In this document: positions 59,784 through 64,000 of the stretch, piece by piece
Layout: each line of letters starts with the position of its first letter
Numbering within the stretch: the first letter of the stretch is position 1
Assembly: GCA_001972305.1 (NCBI GenBank)
Contig: BDDD01002254.1
Location: 1-64,000 of the forward strand
Direction: 5' to 3'
DNA length: 64,000 bases
DNA from: Cephalotus follicularis
Taxonomy: Eukaryota; Streptophyta; Magnoliopsida; Oxalidales; Cephalotaceae
Program-made: the position numbers and the translations under genes
Notes under the pieces: model-generated
What the model was told of the DNA's origin: nothing
Seen by the model: only the letters and a program-made list of their open reading frames with translations
Database searches by the model: none

Positions 59784-60482
59784 AACATCCTTACTCTCTT
59801 CTGACAAAACATTTCGAGTCATAGGTTCACTTTCTTAGGGCAACTGATGAACTGTAAAGACTTCCCGTGTTATGCTTGCTCCCGAGTCATGTGGGAGATG
59901 GATTCACTCATTACCATTTGGGTTTACCCGAAACCTGATACGAGGTGCATGCTGGGAAGCGTGTCACTAAACCAACCCACCTTAGGAAACCTATCGGGAC
60001 AGTCAATACCTTTTTCGATCAGATTCCTATAGTCTCTATAGTGTGTTGTCAATTGTGACTATTAGGCCATACATGACCTGTGTTGTTTCCTTAGACCTGA
60101 GCGGATGGCAGGAATCATGTAGTAACCTCTTGGCTTTGATTTTCGCCTTCCCCAGTTCTTGCCACGAGCTAGCAAAAGGGTTGTCTTTGGACCTTGTAGG
60201 AGCTGAATTGAGATTTATGGGCGAGTGCGTAGCAGGGGATCATCACACCTGTGTTGAGGGTGACTCGCTCTATAATATATTTGTTCATTGTATACTTAAA
60301 GACCTGGCCAGGCGGAGGCAGACTTGAACTAGGGTTTATGGGGAGGTCTACCGAGAGTCTCAGTGCGTACATAGATTTGTAGTTATCATGGAATTTCTCT
60401 AGGCTTGACACTTCTCAAATCCCTAGGCCATGGTCAGAGCCAAGGATGACGAGGGATACATGACACATAAACTGATGATAGG
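59784..60482. other. Unassigned flank between A and F
   Basis: Single-copy in the window. Short ORFs have no recognisable content. It continues beyond F at 63549, as the F TSD shows. Confidence 0.5.
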
Positions 60483-61489
60483 TGTAGGAAGTCTAGAGGG
60501 GGTGGGCTGGGTGAATAGACTTATAAAAATTAATCTAGCAAATATACCACCAATTAAATAAATTGCTCAAACACAAACACACAATTGCGGAAATATAAAG
60601 AGTGTAGGGTTTAGAAAATGCAAACGGATGTATAGTGGTTCGGCAAACCGCCTACGTCCACTCCCCAAGGCCTCCCCTTGAGTATTCACTAGTATGCCCC
60701 AATCCGGGCTTGGAACTCCAACCGAGCTCCAACAAACTTTCGCTCCAACCAAGCGAAATACAATTTGCTCCAACCGAGCAATACAAGAGACAACCTCTCT
60801 TGTATGGATGAAAATAAAGGTTTAAGAGTTTACAAATTCGTAGAGAATTTGTTTTACAATGAAGTACAACTTTGAACAAAGCTTAGTGTATGTAGAAGGT
60901 AAAGTGTAAAGCTTTGTGAATGTGTAGATTGCTTTGGATTTGATCTCTTTTGATTCTTTGAATGCTTTGTATTGAGGTTGAGATAGCTTGAGATTGTATG
61001 GCACTTGAATGCTTGATTGATCCTCTAAGAGTTCCAAATTACCTTAAATAGGTAAGCCTCCAACGGATCTATTTTTAACTTTCATTAACAAAACCAGTCG
61101 GCTGGATTTGGACGGCAGCTGGCTGGATTAATGGCGCGTTTATTTGAATATAGCCGTTGGGAGTGGGCAGTCGGCTGGAGTGTGTAGGCAGTCGGCTGGA
61201 GTGTACGGCAGTCGGCTGATCCCCTGCTTCAGTCGGCCGATGAGGCTGAATGTGGAAGTTGCAAACTTTCTGTAACAGTCGGCTGGATCCTGGGCAGCCG
61301 GCTGGACCTCATTCCAGTCGGCTGGAATTGCTTGTACCTGCATACACAGCCTTGGCACAACTTTGGACACAAGATTAAGTGAGTAAGTGCATTTATAACT
61401 CAAAGAATTTATGCATACAAGTAATTTACGTTTGTTAATCATCAAAATAACATGTGGAAAACATTTAATCGGGGTGGCAAAGGCCAACA
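60483..61489 (-). repeat. Element F 3' LTR (1007 bp)
   Basis: Complete. It shares the GGTTCGGCAAACCG...CCTACGTCCACTC block with L. TATA-like TATTTAAGG on the minus strand near 61045, just after the palindrome array in transcription sense. Confidence 0.88.
61093..61326 (-). repeat. CAGTCGGCTGG array, F 3' LTR
   Basis: About nine copies of CAGTCGGCTGGA and variants, 165-400 bp after the LTR start, upstream of the TATA-like site. Confidence 0.9.
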
Positions 61490-61503
61490 ATCTCCCCCTT
61501 TTT
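61490..61503 (-). promoter_or_regulatory. Polypurine tract of F
   Basis: AAAAAGGGGGAGAT on the minus strand, directly before TGTTGGCC. Confidence 0.88.
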
Positions 61504-62170
61504 GATGATTGACAAAACATGCATATTTTGCATAAAACTTGTCAAATTTTTACTCATTTTGTTTCAAAGTCCAAATTTGCCAATGAAGGCATAATCAATG
61601 CATTTTATATATCAAACTATACTTGCTCAATGCAAGATTACAAGCCAACTTTATCAATATGCAATATTTTTCAATAAATTCCCATATATTCCTAAATGCA
61701 TTTATTTATGCAACATATAACAATATCTCTCCATCTCTCCCCATACTCTCGCCCCCATATATATATCTCTCCCCATACTCTCTCAAAATGTGCATATCCA
61801 TATAAATCTCTCCCCCTTTTTGTCAAACAACAAAAAGAAGGGTGGAAGCTCCCCCTCAATCATAGCATGGATTGAAGAGCTCCCCCTCAAATTATGCAAT
61901 AGGATAGTAAGCACAAGGAAGCTTGAACCACACAATGTATTTGACCAAGATAAAACTTGAACCACAAGTCAAAGCAATAGCATGAACATATTGTAATTTC
62001 ATACATAAAGCGTTTAAACACAAAGGCATAGTCATTGCATAAAACTTTAGCCAATACAACTTGTCTGTTACAAAGCTTCATTATTACAAACTTAAAGTTC
62101 GAAAACATTACTCAAAGACAAACCAAAAGCAAAGTTCCAAAATACAAAAACATGATGATGCAATGTAAGC
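61504..62170 (-). other. Element F 3' non-coding interior
   Basis: No coding content recognised. It contains repeated CTCTCCCC words on the + strand (61730-61870), i.e. purine-rich blocks in the transcript. Confidence 0.6.
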
Positions 62171-62867
62171 TCAAGATGGAGGAGGGTGCTGTGGGAAAGC
62201 GGTGTGAAGATACTGAAGAATGTCCGCTTGCCCCTGTCGAATATCGGCCTGTCCTTGACGAAGGTTTGCTTGCTCCTCACGAAACTGCCGCAATTCACCT
62301 TTGACAAACTCCATGTCAGCTTGGGCAACATCCATTCTTGCCATAAGTGCATCAAGGGTAGGTCTGCTGCTGCTACCACTGCTAGAACCAACATTCGGAC
62401 GCATCTCAAACTGTTGAGGATCGTCCTCCTCCTCATCATCATCATCATCACCTCCCATATTTTCTTGCTCTCTAACCGGCTCTCTAGCTCTTTCTCTCAT
62501 CTTCACCCACTCACCATCCTCAAACACAATCCCACAATGTCTAAGGCCAGCCTTGTTCACAAAATGTCTATAGGAAGGTTTGATACTTTGCTCATCTTCC
62601 GGAAAGTCTATATTTAGTGAGGCAAGGACAAAAGAAAGTATCCTACTAATAAGCATAGGATAGTGACAATGACTCGGTCTTGACAGGAAGGTGATTGACA
62701 AGGAGATAGGGTAGGTTAATATGAGTTCCGTTTTTGACACAAGCGACGAATTTAAGATCGCGCTCGGAGGGGAGTGTGTGTGAACCTACTTTAGGAAGAA
62801 ACGAGTTTGTAACAAGGAGTAGAATGATCCTAGAGGTAATGGGTAAATGACCACTAGTCACATTCAT
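62171..62867 (-). pseudogene. Putative plant transposon protein (PF20167-like), frameshifted
   Basis: Two overlapping frames join near 62680. The first part (VTSGHLPITSRIILLLVTN, LKFVACVKNGTHINLPYLL) and the second (PMLISRILSFVLASLNIDF, LRHCGIVFEDGEW) resemble the 'putative plant transposon protein' domain that often accompanies non-autonomous LTR elements. It is followed by an acidic run of Asp/Glu and a coiled-coil-like tail with repeated RQGQADI units (62171-62400). The N-terminus is cut by the deletion at about 62916. The function of this family is not established. Confidence 0.65.
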
Positions 62868-62916
62868 AATCGGATTGACATTTGGTTGTTCAAGGCATAT
62901 TTCTAGGGCCTCCCTT

Positions 62917-63548
62917 AAAGCTTAGTGTATGTAGAAGGTAAAGTGTAAAGCTTTGTGAATGTGTAGATTGCTTTGGATTTGATCTCTTTTGATTCTTTGA
63001 ATGCTTTGTATTAAGGTTGAGATAGCTTGAGATTGTATGGCACTTGAATGCTTGATTGATCCTTTAAGAGTTCCAAATTTCCTTAAATAGGTAAGCCTCC
63101 AATGGATCTATTTTTAACTGTCATTAACAAAACCAGTCGGCTGGATTTGGACGGCAGCTGGCTGGATTAATGGCGCGTTTATTTGAATATAGCTGTTGGG
63201 AGTGGGCAGTCAGCTGGAGTGTGTAGGCAGTCGGCTGGAGTGTACGGCAGTCGGCTGATCCCCTGCTTCAGTCGGCTGATGAGGTTGAATGTGGAAGTTG
63301 CAAACTTTCTGTAACAGTCGGCTGGATCTTGGGCAGCCGGCTGGACCTCATTCCAGTCGGCTGGAATTGCCTCCAGTCGGCTGGAATTGCCTGTACCTGC
63401 ATACACAGCCTTGGCACAACTTTGGACACAAGATTAAGTGAGTAAGTGCATTTATAACTCAAAGAATTTATGCATACAAGTAATTTACGTTTGTTAATCA
63501 TCAAAATAACATGTGGAAAACATTTAATCGGGGTGGCAAAGGCCAACA
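62917..63548 (-). repeat. Element F 5' LTR (truncated, 632 bp)
   Basis: It matches 60878-61489. The missing 395 bp are the LTR 3' part; the break has AAAG in common on both sides. Confidence 0.9.
63131..63387 (-). repeat. CAGTCGGCTGG array, F 5' LTR
   Basis: As in the 3' LTR, plus one extra unit: a 20-bp tandem duplication (63353-63372 and 63373-63392) absent at 61313-61336. Confidence 0.92.
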
Positions 63549-64000
63549 ATAGGATAAAGTACTGGTTAACCGGCTAAAGATTGATAGACATGGAACTTCG
63601 ATCTATGGATCAAGGGTATGATTGGGAATCATACCGGGGCTATTTTAATGGTTGTGGACTATTAGGATGGTCGTAGTAGAACTCTGGCATGTTTTGAGAA
63701 ATTTATCATTGTACGGGAATCCAACCAGGCTTTCGGGTCCCACCTGATTTTAGAACATGTTGACGTGTGTGGGACACATGTCATTTTGTGAGAGATTAAC
63801 ATATGGAGATGTTACTTTGCTAGTGAACATTTTATTTGCTTAACATATATCATCATATTAGAAATGAGTCCATGCGTCTCCATAATAGAATGTTTTGTGC
63901 AAAGGATTGACTGTTTCTCTAATAAATACACTGGGTATTTATTGGAAGAGAGAGGATATAAGCTTATGGGCTTTATGACATATTGGGTTATGGATTTTCT
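63549..64000. other. Unassigned flank right of F
   Basis: Continuation of 59784-60482. No gene or repeat recognised. Confidence 0.5.

Larger units (their letters stand above)
60483..63548 (-). mobile_element. Element F: non-autonomous Ty1/copia-like LTR element
   Basis: Exact TSD ATAGG (60478-60482 and 63549-63553); termini TGTAGGAAG and GGCCAACA. The polypurine tract AAAAAGGGGGAGAT with LTR start TGTTGG is typical of Ty1/copia. The interior is only about 1.4 kb and codes for a transposon-associated protein, not gag-pol. The 5' LTR has lost its 3' part and the primer site. Confidence 0.85.

Noticed and set aside
62186-62617. 143-codon + strand ORF
   Set aside because: Antisense shadow of the transposon protein frame in F.

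Overview
The window is nuclear DNA of a flowering plant, taken from a gene-poor, repeat-dense intergenic block. I found no convincing host gene, rRNA or tRNA gene. About nine tenths can be assigned to LTR retrotransposons, mostly Ty3/gypsy chromoviruses of the Tekay/Del type. Their pol ends in a chromodomain, their primer-binding sites match initiator-tRNA-Met, and their LTRs are very long (2.2-3.4 kb) with TGTAAC/TGTCACACC-type ends. The boundaries come from LTR ends plus 5-bp target-site duplications (TSDs) that I read directly. The species cannot be fixed from this sequence; a eudicot is likely.

Layout, left to right. Element J (1-8076, + strand) is a decayed chromovirus cut by the window start. 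From 8077 to 15991 lie remnants of two minus-strand non-coding LTR elements, M and L, with solo LTR H (10442-13272) inserted into the LTR of M. 15992-17459 is unassigned and rich in plant telomere-type AGGGTTT words. Solo LTR I spans 17460-20391. Element A (20605-59783, minus strand) is the host of a nested stack. Inside its pol sits element B (25314-43857), and inside the 5' LTR of B sits element C (33875-42351). Inside its protease region sits solo LTR K (44096-46766). Inside its 5' LTR sit solo LTR D (49385-56369), itself hit by gag-protease element E (51833-55365), and solo LTR G (56783-59057). At the right, F (60483-63548, minus strand) is a non-autonomous Ty1/copia-like element encoding a putative plant transposon protein domain.

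None of the elements is autonomous as it stands. Every gag-pol carries stops, frameshifts, lost catalytic residues or deletions. C contains an exact 1100-bp tandem duplication of reverse transcriptase plus RNase H. E lacks reverse transcriptase and integrase.

The most unusual signal cuts across element families. Almost every LTR here, of both Ty3 and Ty1 type, carries short clusters of near-palindromes centred on TCGA. Examples are AAAGCGTCGACGCTTT-like, AAAGACGTCGATGTCTTT-like and CCAGTCGACTGG-like. They sit in two fixed slots: about 100-500 bp after the LTR start (upstream of the likely TATA box) and about 1.0-1.5 kb after it (downstream of a conserved splice-donor-like site). Homologous slots in related LTRs hold different palindrome types. 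The LTRs also share two short stem-loops near the 3' end, in which the stem sequence changes between families while pairing is kept. Together these look like a modular cis-regulatory architecture shared and exchanged among plant retrotransposons; that function is inference.
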